Source of the DNA: JAEUKA01 sp044228505
Lineage (GTDB): Bacteria; Myxococcota_A; Polyangia; Palsa-1104; JAEUJZ01
Assembly: GCA_044228505.1 (NCBI GenBank)
Contig: JBGAUT010000002.1
Coordinates: 124,001 to 188,000, forward strand
Direction of reading: 5' to 3'
Length of the DNA: 64,000 bases
Shown: piece after piece, positions 6,051 through 15,080 of the stretch
How the letters are laid out: each line of letters starts with the position of its first letter
How positions within the stretch are numbered: position 1 is the first letter of the stretch
Notes under the pieces: model-generated
The model's database searches: none
Told to the model about the DNA's origin: nothing
What the model saw: the letters and a program-made list of their open reading frames with translations, nothing else
Translations under genes and position numbers: made by a program

Positions 6051-7823
6051 ATGGCACCCCGAGAGATCAGACCGCCTGGCGTATATCCACTCGGTGCAGG
6101 CGCTCGCTATACCTCACTGACCATCGCTGACACTCATATTGTCGGCTTCGTCGGAATTGCCAACCGTGGGCCGTTGGATGTGCCGGTCCAGCTTCAGTCG
6201 TGGGCTGAGTTCATCGAGGTATACGGTCCCAGCAGCGAAGGGCATCTTGCCCGCGCCGTTGAGGGTTTCTTTCTGAACGGCGGTCGTTCCTGCTACGTCG
6301 TGCGAGTCGCCCGCAGGCCACGCGCCGGACAGCGTCTGGAAACCTACCACGCCCTGCAAGCGGAGCGAGGGCTGCGTGATGCCTGGGACAAGACGACGCT
6401 GCGAGTGCTCGCGCTCAACGAAGGTCGCTGGGGCAACAGCGTGTGGGTGAAGACGACGCGCAGCACCGGGGCCAAGACGCTGCTGACGCTCGATCTGCCG
6501 GTGGGGGCAGGACAGGCGCGAGTTACTTCGACGCGAGGTATTGAAAAGGGTTCGCTTTTGCGGATCTTTGATCGGGACAACAGCGACTACATCGTCGTCA
6601 CTGATATCGACGAAAAGAACAAAGTGCTGTCCTGGGGTTCAGAGACGCCGGTGGTCCGTCGCTATGCAGCGGCCGCCCCAACTTACGTCGAGGTCATCGA
6701 ATTCGAGATCTATGCCTCGCTGCGCGATCGGCGAGAGGTCTTCAAAGGTCTTCAGCTTCATCCGCTGTCACGTCGCTACGCGCCGCGCATTATCAACGAA
6801 GAGTCGTATCTGATTCGACTCGAAGACTTGGGTTCGCACTCACCGTGGCCGAACAACCTACCGATCGAGTCACCGCTCGATAAGCTTACCGGTGGACGCG
6901 ATGGTACCGAGGGCATCACCGCCGAGGATTTCATCGGCTACGATAACGGACTCGACGACCGACGTGGTCTGATGACCCTTGAGCACGTCGATGATGTCGG
7001 ACTCATTTGTGTGCCCGACGCCATGCTGGCCTATAAGAGCATGTCGGTTCCCGAGGCGCGCAGCTACGTTCAGCACATCCATGATGCGATGATCGGGATC
7101 TGCGAGCGCTCTCAGGACCGTTTTGCCATCCTCGACGCACCGGATACTCGTGACATCGAAGAAGTGCGTCGTATGCGACAGCGGCTAAATACCAGCTTTG
7201 CCGCGATTTACTTTCCGTGGGTGGTCGTGGCTGGACCGAACGGCACCCAGCACAAGGTACCACCGTCGGGATTCGTGGCTGGGGTGTACGCTCGTACCGA
7301 GCAGCAAAGTGGCGTCCACAAGGCACCTGCCAACGAGCAGATCCTGGGCCTCACGCAACTTACGCTCCCGCTGTCCGATGATCACCTTGGACAGCTCAAC
7401 TCCGAGGGGATTAATACGATTCGCTCGATGACGGGACGGGGAATACGCATTTGGGGTGCCCGGAGCTGCTCGGAATCCGACGACTGGCGTTATCTGAATG
7501 TGCGGCGCTTGTTCATTATGCTGCGCCGAGCGATTGAAAAAGGAACTCAGTGGATATCATTTGAACCCAATACTGTAGAAACCTGGTCGCTGATCGAGCG
7601 AGAAGTATCATCGTTCCTTAGTGATCTCTACATTAAAGGGTACTTCGCTGGTAATTCGACCGAAGAGGCGTTTATTGTGAAATGTAACGAAGAGACGAAC
7701 TCCCATGAAGTTGTCGAGAGCGGTCGCCTCGTCACGGAGATTCGTGTCGCACCGGCGATACCGGCTGAATTTATTTACTTTACGATTGATCAACAAATGG
7801 GCGAGCGCATTGAACCGCGCTGA
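6051..7823 (+). CDS. Contractile tail sheath protein 2 (long form)
   Basis: A 590-residue sheath protein. Sheath landmarks: RPPGVYPLGAGARYTSLT and GFVGIANRGPLDVPVQ near the N-terminus, CYVVRVARR, then a long inserted region (about residues 100-310). The C-terminal sheath core carries NTIRSMTGRGIRIWGARSCSESDDWRYLNVRR and EEAFIVKCNEETN. The C-terminal core is clearly homologous to sheath 1, and the inserted domain is absent there. AAAGGA lies 6-7 bases before ATG 6051. First gene of module B. The last 300 bases of the gene are noticeably more AT-rich than the middle, which may mark mosaic ancestry. Confidence 0.93.
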   Translation: MAPREIRPPGVYPLGAGARYTSLTIADTHIVGFVGIANRGPLDVPVQLQSWAEFIEVYGPSSEGHLARAVEGFFLNGGRSCYVVRVARRPRAGQRLETYHALQAERGLRDAWDKTTLRVLALNEGRWGNSVWVKTTRSTGAKTLLTLDLPVGAGQARVTSTRGIEKGSLLRIFDRDNSDYIVVTDIDEKNKVLSWGSETPVVRRYAAAAPTYVEVIEFEIYASLRDRREVFKGLQLHPLSRRYAPRIINEESYLIRLEDLGSHSPWPNNLPIESPLDKLTGGRDGTEGITAEDFIGYDNGLDDRRGLMTLEHVDDVGLICVPDAMLAYKSMSVPEARSYVQHIHDAMIGICERSQDRFAILDAPDTRDIEEVRRMRQRLNTSFAAIYFPWVVVAGPNGTQHKVPPSGFVAGVYARTEQQSGVHKAPANEQILGLTQLTLPLSDDHLGQLNSEGINTIRSMTGRGIRIWGARSCSESDDWRYLNVRRLFIMLRRAIEKGTQWISFEPNTVETWSLIEREVSSFLSDLYIKGYFAGNSTEEAFIVKCNEETNSHEVVESGRLVTEIRVAPAIPAEFIYFTIDQQMGERIEPR

Positions 7824-7842
7824 GCAGAGAGGTATCTAAGAC

Positions 7843-8280
7843 ATGTCACGCCGCGAGGCACTGCCTGTTTACTACTTCGCCGTTGAGGTCAAAGGAATCC
7901 AACAAGGATTCTTCCGCTCTTGCTCGGGCCTAAAGTCCGAGTCAGAGGTCGTAACTATCCAAGAGGGCGGGGTTAACACCACAGAGCTGAAGCTGATGGG
8001 GGTCAATAAATATTCAAATATTGTCCTCAAACAGGGATTTGTTGGATCAGAACTGTGGGCATTGCGGCAGGGCTATGTAAATGATGAACCAGGCAAAAAG
8101 ATGCAGCGCATCGACGGCCTGATTGTTCACTATGGCCCCGGCGGAAAGCGTCTTCACAAGTGGCGGTTCCGCAAAGCCTGGATTTGCAAGTGGGAAGGCC
8201 CTGAATTTGACGCCACGAAGAACGAAATATCCGTCGAGACGATTGAAATCGCTCACGAAGAACTGACCTACGAAGGCTAA
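7843..8280 (+). CDS. Single-domain tail tube protein (gp19 family)
   Basis: A 145-residue protein of the normal tube length. It has the family opening YYFAVEVKGIQQGFFRSCSGL followed by ESEVVTIQEGGVN and KYSNIVLKQGF, ending with an EELTYEG strand. In Afp/Pvc systems a protein of this type (Afp5-like) initiates the tube on the hub. It lies 19 bases after sheath 2, with AGAGAGG as SD. Together with the two double-domain tubes in module A there are three tube paralogues; this one, next to the hub genes, is the best candidate for the initiator ring. Confidence 0.9.
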   Translation: MSRREALPVYYFAVEVKGIQQGFFRSCSGLKSESEVVTIQEGGVNTTELKLMGVNKYSNIVLKQGFVGSELWALRQGYVNDEPGKKMQRIDGLIVHYGPGGKRLHKWRFRKAWICKWEGPEFDATKNEISVETIEIAHEELTYEG

Positions 8281-8283
8281 CCA

Positions 8284-9120
8284 ATGTCGGACTCAGAGCG
8301 CAATTCGTCGGCACCGGACTTTCAGCCGCTGGGCACCACCGCCTCGCTGCGGATGCTCGGGTCGGTGATGGGCCGCCTGCAAGGTGGCTCGTCGGCACGT
8401 GGGGCACAGCCGTCGCGTGGCGAGTCGCCAGCGATGCCGGTTGCGTCGGCCACAGAGCGCGCCTTTGGCGATCAAAAAAGCGCTGCGTCGGTGCGCGGTT
8501 CCGAAAATTCTCAAGTCATGTTGGACTCGGCGTGGACGCCACCGGTGTCGCGTCTGGCGATGCAGCTTCAGGACCAGCGCGAGTCTTCCGCACCGCTGTG
8601 GAGCACGCTGCCGAAGGCTGATCTGAAGCCGGTTGTCAAAGCCATCGAGGCCGACCTGGGTGCCTATCAAGCGGCGGCCAGCAGCGGACGGGCGATGCGC
8701 CCCGAGCTGGCACTGCTCGAAGGACAGGGTGACGAGGGGCAGGCCGCTGCGGGTCGTGGCGGTAGCTCTTCGTCGCAGATTCAGCGGGCTGCGGTTGATG
8801 CCTCGACGCGTCTTCTCGATGCGGTTCGATCACAGGCGGCGAGCCAAGCGATCGCATCAGATAATCGCATATCGCTCGGTGATTTGACGCTTATCGCTTT
8901 TGCAGATAGCAAAAAGCAGATGGCAGCGGCGGCCTCACATGCTGAGCACACGCCTGATACGCATCCGCTCAAGAAAGCTATCGATAATTCTGCAAATAAG
9001 AAAATGATGGAGGACCGGAAGGGTTTTGAAACCAAGCTCAAGAAGGTTGCTGAGCTGGCACTTGAAAGCCTAGAAAAGTCCAAGCGGATTGCTAAGGAAA
9101 GGTTCGGATCACATGGCTGA
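8284..9120 (+). CDS. Unrecognised 278-residue protein within the tail cluster
   Basis: I do not recognise this protein. It starts 3 bases after the tube gene and overlaps the next gene by 8 bases, so it is co-translated with structural genes. Residues 1-110 are Ser/Gly/Ala/Arg-rich and look disordered. Residues about 115-215 hold amphipathic helices (ADLKPVVKAIEADLGAYQ; STRLLDAVRSQAASQ). The last 50 residues are a Lys/Glu-rich helix (KGFETKLKKVAELALESLEK). It could be a lumen or tape-measure-like filler, a hub chaperone, or a cargo adaptor; in Afp/Pvc the gene in this place is much smaller. No signal peptide or catalytic motif is seen. Confidence 0.6.
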   Translation: MSDSERNSSAPDFQPLGTTASLRMLGSVMGRLQGGSSARGAQPSRGESPAMPVASATERAFGDQKSAASVRGSENSQVMLDSAWTPPVSRLAMQLQDQRESSAPLWSTLPKADLKPVVKAIEADLGAYQAAASSGRAMRPELALLEGQGDEGQAAAGRGGSSSSQIQRAAVDASTRLLDAVRSQAASQAIASDNRISLGDLTLIAFADSKKQMAAAASHAEHTPDTHPLKKAIDNSANKKMMEDRKGFETKLKKVAELALESLEKSKRIAKERFGSHG

Positions 9121-9553
9121 ACTAGAGAAAGCAGAGCTCCACGACTGCGACCGTGGCGGCAAGTTGACGGTACTCTTTAACCCCAAAGAGTTTACGGTCG
9201 AAAAGCAAGTCCAGTGGACCCAGAAAGAGGGCGCCATGACCGATGAGCCCCCCGAGGAGTTCACCAAGCCGACCCCTGCGAATTTGACCGTAACACTGCA
9301 CTTCGATACCTACGAGCAGAAGAGTTCCGTAATGGAATATACCTCGAAGGTGGAAAAGCTTGCGCTGATTATCAGCAAAGAGAAGCCCCGCCCGCCGCTG
9401 TGCAAATTTGTGTGGGGTAAATTTGTGTTTCAAGGGGTTGTTGAGTCCGTTCAGCAGAAATTCACGATGTTTCTGCGGGATGGAACACCGGTTCGCTGCG
9501 AGGCCACTGTCAAGATGAAGAAGGCCAAATCCGCAGAGACCGGTAAGAAGTAA
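9113..9553 (+). CDS. CIS tube-domain protein (Pvc7/Afp7-like), lacking LysM
   Basis: ATG 9113 overlaps the upstream stop (CATGGCTGA) and has AAGGAAAGG upstream; an earlier TTG at 9089 is less likely. The 146-residue product begins MAELEKAELHD and has the family signature LTVLFNPKEFTVEKQVQW, with strands LTVTLHFDTYEQ and FVFQGVVESVQQKFTMF. Pvc7-type proteins connect hub and tube and usually end with a LysM domain; here the protein stops after the conserved N-terminal domain with a Lys-rich tail. It is followed after 20 bases by the hub gene. Confidence 0.82.
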   Translation: MAELEKAELHDCDRGGKLTVLFNPKEFTVEKQVQWTQKEGAMTDEPPEEFTKPTPANLTVTLHFDTYEQKSSVMEYTSKVEKLALIISKEKPRPPLCKFVWGKFVFQGVVESVQQKFTMFLRDGTPVRCEATVKMKKAKSAETGKK

Positions 9554-9573
9554 GGTAGCAAGAGAGGCTAGTC

Positions 9574-10680
9574 ATGCCGGATACCCAGAGCCCCAAGGTC
9601 AGTCTACCGAAAGTACTCGTCGGTGGCAAAGAGATTGAGCTGAGCAACATCTCAAGCTTGGTGGTCAAAAAAGATCTTGATCAACCCGACTATGTACAAA
9701 TCTCACTCTCGAACCTTGCCGACAGTGAAAGCGGTGGAGACAAGTTCTCTGCTTCGCTCAAGCCGGGTACCGATCTGATCGTCAAGATCAAGGTTGAAGG
9801 CGAAGGCGAGCAAGAGCTATTCAAAGGCTATGTGCATGGCGATGATCCCACCTACGATGCCCATTCAACGGTATCGACGGATTTGCAGGGAATGAACGCT
9901 ATGCATAAGCTGACGCGTGGCCGTAAGACCCGCACGTTTACCAATCAGACGGATCAGCAGATCGTTCAAAAGGTCATTAGTGAGGCCGGTCTGTCGGTCG
10001 ATTTCGGGCGCGAACCGCCAACGCTGCGTCACGAGCACCTGCACCAGAACAACATGACCGACCTGGAATTTCTGCGCATGCGGGCAGCCCGCACGGGTCG
10101 TGTGATCTTCTGTGAAGACAAGAAGATTTTCTACACCAAGCGCGAAAAGGATCAGGGGCCGGTTTCTACTCTCGACTACAACACCGAGGGTAGCGGTGCT
10201 CTCGAGAACTTCAAGCCGAAGATGTCGACGGCGGGCCAGGTCAAGAAGGTGATCTGCCACGGCTGGGATCCATTTCAGTCGACTCGTAAGGCCCAGATGA
10301 TGGAGTGCAAAGCCGAGGGTGGCGCTTCTCCTCTTGGTGGAGAGGGCGGTAGTAGTGCATTCGGTGACAATCCCGAGCTGCACATCTTCGATATTCCCTT
10401 CCGTTCGAAAGAAGAGGGCGATTTGCTTGCAAAGTCGATCCTGGAAGAACGGCAGATGAACTTCATCAATGCTGAAGTGACCGGGCTTGGTGATTCCAAA
10501 ATCAAACCTGGCAAAGTGATTGAGCTGAAGCTCGGCAAATCCGAGAGCCGCTTTAACGGCAAATACTATGTCGTTGGGTGCGAATTCTCCTATTCTCATA
10601 GTAGTTCGGGAATGGGCGAAGGCTCGGGCATGGGCGGCTTTAAAGGCAAGTATAAGCTTCAGCGCGACGCTGGCATGTAG
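9574..10680 (+). CDS. Baseplate hub protein (VgrG/gpD-like, Pvc8 position)
   Basis: A 368-residue protein. The N-terminal half matches phage late-control gpD / VgrG hub folds: a gp27-like barrel with ADSESGGDKFSASLKPGTDLIVKI and FKGYVHG, then TFTNQTDQQIVQKVISEAGLSVDF and the hallmark RHEHLHQNNMTDLEFLRMRAARTGRV. The C-terminus is a hub-like strand region with a Gly/Ser-rich stretch (SHSSSGMGEGSGMGG). The gp5-like OB fold and spiky beta-helix found in full VgrG/Pvc8 proteins are missing, so the spike must come from another gene or be absent. Last gene of module B; no terminator is obvious after it. Confidence 0.87.
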   Translation: MPDTQSPKVSLPKVLVGGKEIELSNISSLVVKKDLDQPDYVQISLSNLADSESGGDKFSASLKPGTDLIVKIKVEGEGEQELFKGYVHGDDPTYDAHSTVSTDLQGMNAMHKLTRGRKTRTFTNQTDQQIVQKVISEAGLSVDFGREPPTLRHEHLHQNNMTDLEFLRMRAARTGRVIFCEDKKIFYTKREKDQGPVSTLDYNTEGSGALENFKPKMSTAGQVKKVICHGWDPFQSTRKAQMMECKAEGGASPLGGEGGSSAFGDNPELHIFDIPFRSKEEGDLLAKSILEERQMNFINAEVTGLGDSKIKPGKVIELKLGKSESRFNGKYYVVGCEFSYSHSSSGMGEGSGMGGFKGKYKLQRDAGM

Positions 10681-10884
10681 ACCCGATCGGGGCTGCCTCT
10701 TGACGGGTTTCTGCTCCTTCCGACCGAATCCTCTCTTTCAGTACTGAATCTCACTCGACCTCACATGGACGACTCGGCTTGCTCCCCGCGGCGCACCTCT
10801 TCGGTTCTGATTGCGGGCGTGAATCGACGCTGTCAGGGTGCAGACGGTTTGCCGATGTGCGGTTTTGCTTGGTAGGGTAAGAGG

Positions 10885-12924
10885 ATGGCAGGGTTGCAGC
10901 ATCCGAGTCCAACCACCGCGGCGCATAGACGTCGTCGGGTGTGGATTTCGGCCGTGTTGCTGTCTACTGTGGGGCATACCCTGCTGCTCCCGACGCTGCT
11001 TGCCCGACTGACAGAGAAGGTCGAGTTACCGCTGGAGCTGACCTATCTCGATCCGGACAGCATCGGGGATTCAGCGACGACCGATTCGGCCAATCCTGTG
11101 CCGTTGTCCCCGGAAGCGGAGTCAAAGACCCAACCGAAGGACAAGCCGCTCGATCCGAAGAAGCAGCCGGTCGAGGACGAAAAGGTCGCTGAGCGTCGCG
11201 AGAAGAAGCCGGAGCCGGAAACGCCGCAGCCGAAGCCCGAGGTAAAGCCACTCGAGGTCACGGTGATGCCGCACCTCAAGATGGTGGACCAAGAGCAGTT
11301 TCCCGATGAGCAAGACAACAAAGATGCGCGCTATCTGGCCCAGAAAAACCACGCTGCAGCGATAGATACTCAGGCGAATTCTCGCAATCTGATTCAACAA
11401 ATCCCGGGGGAAACACAAGCGAGCGCACCGTCAGAGAACCAGTCTCCGCAGATCGGTGAAGCGCAGCAGAAGTCAGCGGAGCTTCAGGATCGACCGGGTG
11501 ATCCGAAGCGGTTGCCGCAGCAAGCACCTCCACCGACGCCGGTGGCCAGGATGCCGAACTTGGCGGTGGCGATGGCTGCCCAGCCGAGCGCCAAGCAGAG
11601 CACTCCCGAGGCGCAGAGTCTGGGTCGTGAGCAGTCGCCAGGTGGCGAGACGATGCTCGGCGACGGACAGGTGCTACTCAAGCAAGGCGGCGGGGCCGAG
11701 TCTCGAGAGAGTCAAGGTCGAGCCGAGCGTGCGGAAGGTGTCGCGGGTGCCCCGGGGCTTAGCCCGTCGCGGCTGCGCTATCAGGACTACGATCGAATTG
11801 TCGGCTATGACGTGGCCGAGTCCGAGCGTCGGACGGCCGCACGTGCGGAGCGTTCGCAGGGCATGGGCCGCTGGGACCGCATCATGGCCAAACAGGCGCT
11901 GTTTCGAGCCTCGCTCGAAAATTTCACGCCGAACGTGCGGGTAGGCAACCAAAGCGAGTTGGGCACCCGCGCTCATCCGTTCGCGGCCTACATTGCGCAG
12001 GTTCACCGTCAGATCCACCGCTTTTGGGGGGATGGATTCTTGGCAGACCTCGATCGCAAGGTTGGGTCCGATGTGTACGACCGTAAGTTGGTGACGGCGC
12101 TTGAGCTGTCGATCAAGCCCGACGGGACGCTCGGTCAGGTGGTGATTGCACGGACGTCGGGAGTGCTGCCGTTTGATGCTGCCGCGATCGATGCGGTGGG
12201 CAGCGCGGCCCCGTTCGGTGAGCCCCCGCAGGCGATCAAGAGTCGTGACGGAAACGTCTACATTACCTGGCATTTTCACCGCGATGAGCGGCAGTGCGCG
12301 ACGGACTTTGTCAATGCTCACATCCTGACGACGCCGCCGAAAGCAGGCTCGGGGACGCCATTGCCACCAGCGAGTAAGCCACTGGTGGCTTCGGCGACCA
12401 AATCGAGGGAAGAGCCGCGTGGCGATCAGCCATCGGAATTGCAGCAAGCACCGCGACCAGCTCCCGCCCGTCTTTCGCTTGGTGTGCCTCGCAGTGGCGG
12501 TTCACGCGGGGCCGGAATCGACTCGGTCGAGCCTGCAGCACCGATCAAGGCCAACGCGCTCACCAAAGTGCCAGATGATGCCAAGAGTGCCGCAGAACGC
12601 TGGCTGGACGCGTTCGAGCGCAAGGACGCCAAGCGGATGAGCGCGGGCAGTGCCTTGCCGTTTACCTCCGGCGGCAAGCCGATCGCGAGCGATGCGACCA
12701 CTTTGCGGGCTTTCTTCGACGAGATGATGTCCGAGGGCATCCCGAAACGCGATCGGCTCCACTTTTACACGCTTCCTGAGGTGCGCACCCGTTTGGGTCG
12801 GGTACCGCGTGGCTCCGACGGTGATGAGGTTGCGTTTGCTTGGGTCGAGCAGGGCGGCGAAGATTTGATCTTGCTCCTAGAGCCGACCGACAAAGGCTGG
12901 AAAGTGGTTGGCCTTGAGCGCTAG
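10885..12924 (+). CDS. TonB-like energy transducer with C-terminal NTF2-like domain
   Basis: A 679-residue protein. After a basic start there is one membrane segment (about residues 20-42), then a long Pro/Lys/Glu-rich periplasmic linker (about 60-300). A TonB/TolA-type C-terminal domain follows (about 360-475), recognisable from YIAQVHRQIHRFW, LELSIKPDGTLGQVVIARTSG and FDAAAIDAVGSAAPFG. A second linker leads to an NTF2/SnoaL-like domain (about 560-679: AAERWLDAFERKDAKRM to WKVVGLER). TonB proteins pass proton-motive energy to outer-membrane receptors; the extra C-terminal domain is unusual. No ExbB/ExbD or receptor gene is nearby. Confidence 0.75.
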   Translation: MAGLQHPSPTTAAHRRRRVWISAVLLSTVGHTLLLPTLLARLTEKVELPLELTYLDPDSIGDSATTDSANPVPLSPEAESKTQPKDKPLDPKKQPVEDEKVAERREKKPEPETPQPKPEVKPLEVTVMPHLKMVDQEQFPDEQDNKDARYLAQKNHAAAIDTQANSRNLIQQIPGETQASAPSENQSPQIGEAQQKSAELQDRPGDPKRLPQQAPPPTPVARMPNLAVAMAAQPSAKQSTPEAQSLGREQSPGGETMLGDGQVLLKQGGGAESRESQGRAERAEGVAGAPGLSPSRLRYQDYDRIVGYDVAESERRTAARAERSQGMGRWDRIMAKQALFRASLENFTPNVRVGNQSELGTRAHPFAAYIAQVHRQIHRFWGDGFLADLDRKVGSDVYDRKLVTALELSIKPDGTLGQVVIARTSGVLPFDAAAIDAVGSAAPFGEPPQAIKSRDGNVYITWHFHRDERQCATDFVNAHILTTPPKAGSGTPLPPASKPLVASATKSREEPRGDQPSELQQAPRPAPARLSLGVPRSGGSRGAGIDSVEPAAPIKANALTKVPDDAKSAAERWLDAFERKDAKRMSAGSALPFTSGGKPIASDATTLRAFFDEMMSEGIPKRDRLHFYTLPEVRTRLGRVPRGSDGDEVAFAWVEQGGEDLILLLEPTDKGWKVVGLER

Positions 12925-12968
12925 TCGAAGGTCGCCGTGAGCGGCACCTCGTGTTATTGGTCAAAATC

Positions 12969-13745
12969 ATGCGACTGATCCCCTACGCACTGTCCGATGT
13001 TGGCCGCAAGCGAGCGCACAACGAGGACAATTTTCTCGTCGCTGAAAATCTGGGCCTGTTCGCTGTCGCGGACGGGATGGGCGGCCACCAAGCGGGCGAG
13101 ATGGCCAGTCGCTTGGCGATCGAAAAGCTTCGCGACCAGGTCAAAGCGCCAGCGCGGGCGGCGACCCGGGCCGAAAACCTGGCATCGTTTACCCGGGCAA
13201 TGATGACCGTGGGGGCCGATATCTTCGACGCCGCGCAGGCCGATCCCGACTTGGAAGGGATGGGTACGACGCTGACTGCGCTGTGGGTACAGGGACGGCG
13301 AGCGTACATTGCTCATGTCGGAGACTCGCGAGCGTACCTGTATCGCGATGGCAAAGTGCAGCAACTGACCTTCGATCACTCCTGGGTCGCCGAGCAGGTT
13401 CGTGCAGGTTTTTTGACCGAGCAGGAAGCTCGCGAGTCGCGCTTTCGTCACATCATCACCCGTTCGGTTGGTTTTGAGCGTGACGTGCAGGTCGATGGGA
13501 GCGTCACGCCAGTTCGGGTCGGTGACTGCCTGATCCTGTGCAGTGACGGACTGTCGAACTTCGTCGAAGAAGCCGATCTCGTCGAAGTCTTGAGTCGCCA
13601 ATTGTATCGAGACGTGCCCCAGGTGCTGGTCGACTTGGCCAACGCTCGAGGCGGTGACGACAACATCACGGTGGTTCTGATCCACATCGCCAACGACCTC
13701 GGACCCGAGGGTCGGCTGACCTTGCCAGCCTCGTCATCCTCCTAG
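12969..13745 (+). CDS. PP2C-family Ser/Thr protein phosphatase
   Basis: The frame also opens at GTG 12951, but ATG 12969 gives the usual short lead before the first motif; neither has a good SD. All PP2C metal-binding motifs are present in order: RAHNEDN, DGMGGHQAGE, MGTTLTAL, HVGDSRAYL, DGLSNFV and GGDDNITVV. The protein is cytoplasmic, without membrane segment. Such Stp-type phosphatases dephosphorylate targets of Hanks-type kinases; no kinase gene is in the window. It follows the TonB-like gene after about 45 bases, so the two may be co-transcribed. About 258 residues, typical for the family. Confidence 0.95.
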   Translation: MRLIPYALSDVGRKRAHNEDNFLVAENLGLFAVADGMGGHQAGEMASRLAIEKLRDQVKAPARAATRAENLASFTRAMMTVGADIFDAAQADPDLEGMGTTLTALWVQGRRAYIAHVGDSRAYLYRDGKVQQLTFDHSWVAEQVRAGFLTEQEARESRFRHIITRSVGFERDVQVDGSVTPVRVGDCLILCSDGLSNFVEEADLVEVLSRQLYRDVPQVLVDLANARGGDDNITVVLIHIANDLGPEGRLTLPASSSS

Positions 13746-13874
13746 CGGCGATTGCACCTGGCTGCAGCGTTTGCGTTCCACCGAGCGCCTCCACGATCTA
13801 TCACTTGTAGCCGTCAGGGTCGCTCGTTACGATGCGCCGTCTTTTCGGGTTGAACTTGCTTAACGGAGGCACCG

Positions 13875-15047
13875 ATGCGGCACTCATCGTCGAGCTGGCT
13901 TACTCAGATCGGTCTGGTCCTTGGGCTGTGGATCGCTCAGCCCGGCTGTGCGGTCGACTCACGCGAGTCGGGCGAATACAGCAGCCCCGACCCGCTAAAC
14001 CCCGATGGTGATAGCTGCAAAAGCGGCGAAAAACGATGTCAAAGTGGCGCGTTTCAGGAGTGCAGCAGCGGAAAGTTCGTGAGCAAAGCGGACTGCGGGG
14101 TGGCAGGGCGGATCTGCGATCCACAGCGCGGGTGCCTGGACTGTTCGCCGGTTTTGCCGACCACCTGCGTGGGTGACAAAGTCTTCACCTGCAATGCGAA
14201 CGGCACCATCGGGGATGAAAAAGAAACGTGCCAGCCGATGAGCTGTCGTGGCGGACGCTGCTCGACGGTATGTAGCCCGGGAGCGGAGCTAATCTACGTC
14301 GTCGATACCGACAACCGACTCCTTAGCTTTAATCCTCGCGACGGCAAGTACGAGTTCAAGTTGATCGGCACGCTGTCGTGTCCGGCGGGTAACTCAATTG
14401 GAGGAGGTGGCAAAGCCACGCCATTTTCCATGGCTGTCGATCGCCAAGCGCGGGCATGGGTGCTGTATTCGAGCGGTGAGATTTTTTGGGTGAACACCAC
14501 TGATGCGAGCTGCAAGCCGACCGGATTCGCCACCCGTCAGAGCAGCTTTGAGACGTTTGGTATGGGCTTCGTTTCCGACGCCGAGGGCAGCGAGAAAGAG
14601 ACGCTGTTTGTCGCTGGCGGTTCCTACAGCAATCAGAGCGTCGCTGACCTGGCAACCATCGATTCCTCCACGCTTTTGCTAAAGAAAATTGCCGGACTCA
14701 AGCTATCCGGTCAGAGCAGCCCCGAGCTAACCGGCACCGGCAAAGGCGAGCTGTACGGCTACCACCCTGGCAGCGCGCCGTTTATCGGACAGATCGACAA
14801 AGCCTCGGCTGGAATCCTTCGTCGCTGGAACTTGTCGTCCATGGGCAACAGTCCCTCGGCGTGGGCGTTTGCTCACTGGGGCGGGCGTTTTTACATCTTC
14901 ATCACCGCCAATGTAAGCGGCAGTGCTAGGTCGATGGTTTTCGAGTTCGATCCCGGCACGGGCAAGGCCGTTGAGGTCAAAACGAACGCCAGCTATCGGA
15001 TTGTTGGTGCCGGGGTATCGACGTGTGCACCGGTGATCATCGGCTGA
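13875..15047 (+). CDS. Lipoprotein with Cys-rich N-terminal region
   Basis: A 390-residue exported lipoprotein: signal sequence followed by lipobox QPGC (Cys at about residue 25). Residues 45-135 hold regularly spaced cysteines (CKSGEKRC, CSSGKF, CDPQRGC, CQPMSC), a pattern common in Myxococcota surface proteins. The remaining part (about 140-390) is rich in short beta-strands with Gly and aromatic residues, resembling a beta-propeller (AELIYVVDTDNRLLSFNPRDGKY). Function unknown. It has its own gap before (129 bases) and ends 33 bases before a convergent gene. Confidence 0.75.
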   Translation: MRHSSSSWLTQIGLVLGLWIAQPGCAVDSRESGEYSSPDPLNPDGDSCKSGEKRCQSGAFQECSSGKFVSKADCGVAGRICDPQRGCLDCSPVLPTTCVGDKVFTCNANGTIGDEKETCQPMSCRGGRCSTVCSPGAELIYVVDTDNRLLSFNPRDGKYEFKLIGTLSCPAGNSIGGGGKATPFSMAVDRQARAWVLYSSGEIFWVNTTDASCKPTGFATRQSSFETFGMGFVSDAEGSEKETLFVAGGSYSNQSVADLATIDSSTLLLKKIAGLKLSGQSSPELTGTGKGELYGYHPGSAPFIGQIDKASAGILRRWNLSSMGNSPSAWAFAHWGGRFYIFITANVSGSARSMVFEFDPGTGKAVEVKTNASYRIVGAGVSTCAPVIIG

Positions 15048-15080
15048 GCGCAGCGTCGCGAGCAGCGCGTCTCGTGAAGA

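Noticed and set aside
1037..10680. Intact prophage
   Set aside because: No terminase, portal, capsid, integrase or lysis gene; cap, DUF6760-like and Pvc7-like genes fit an injection system better.
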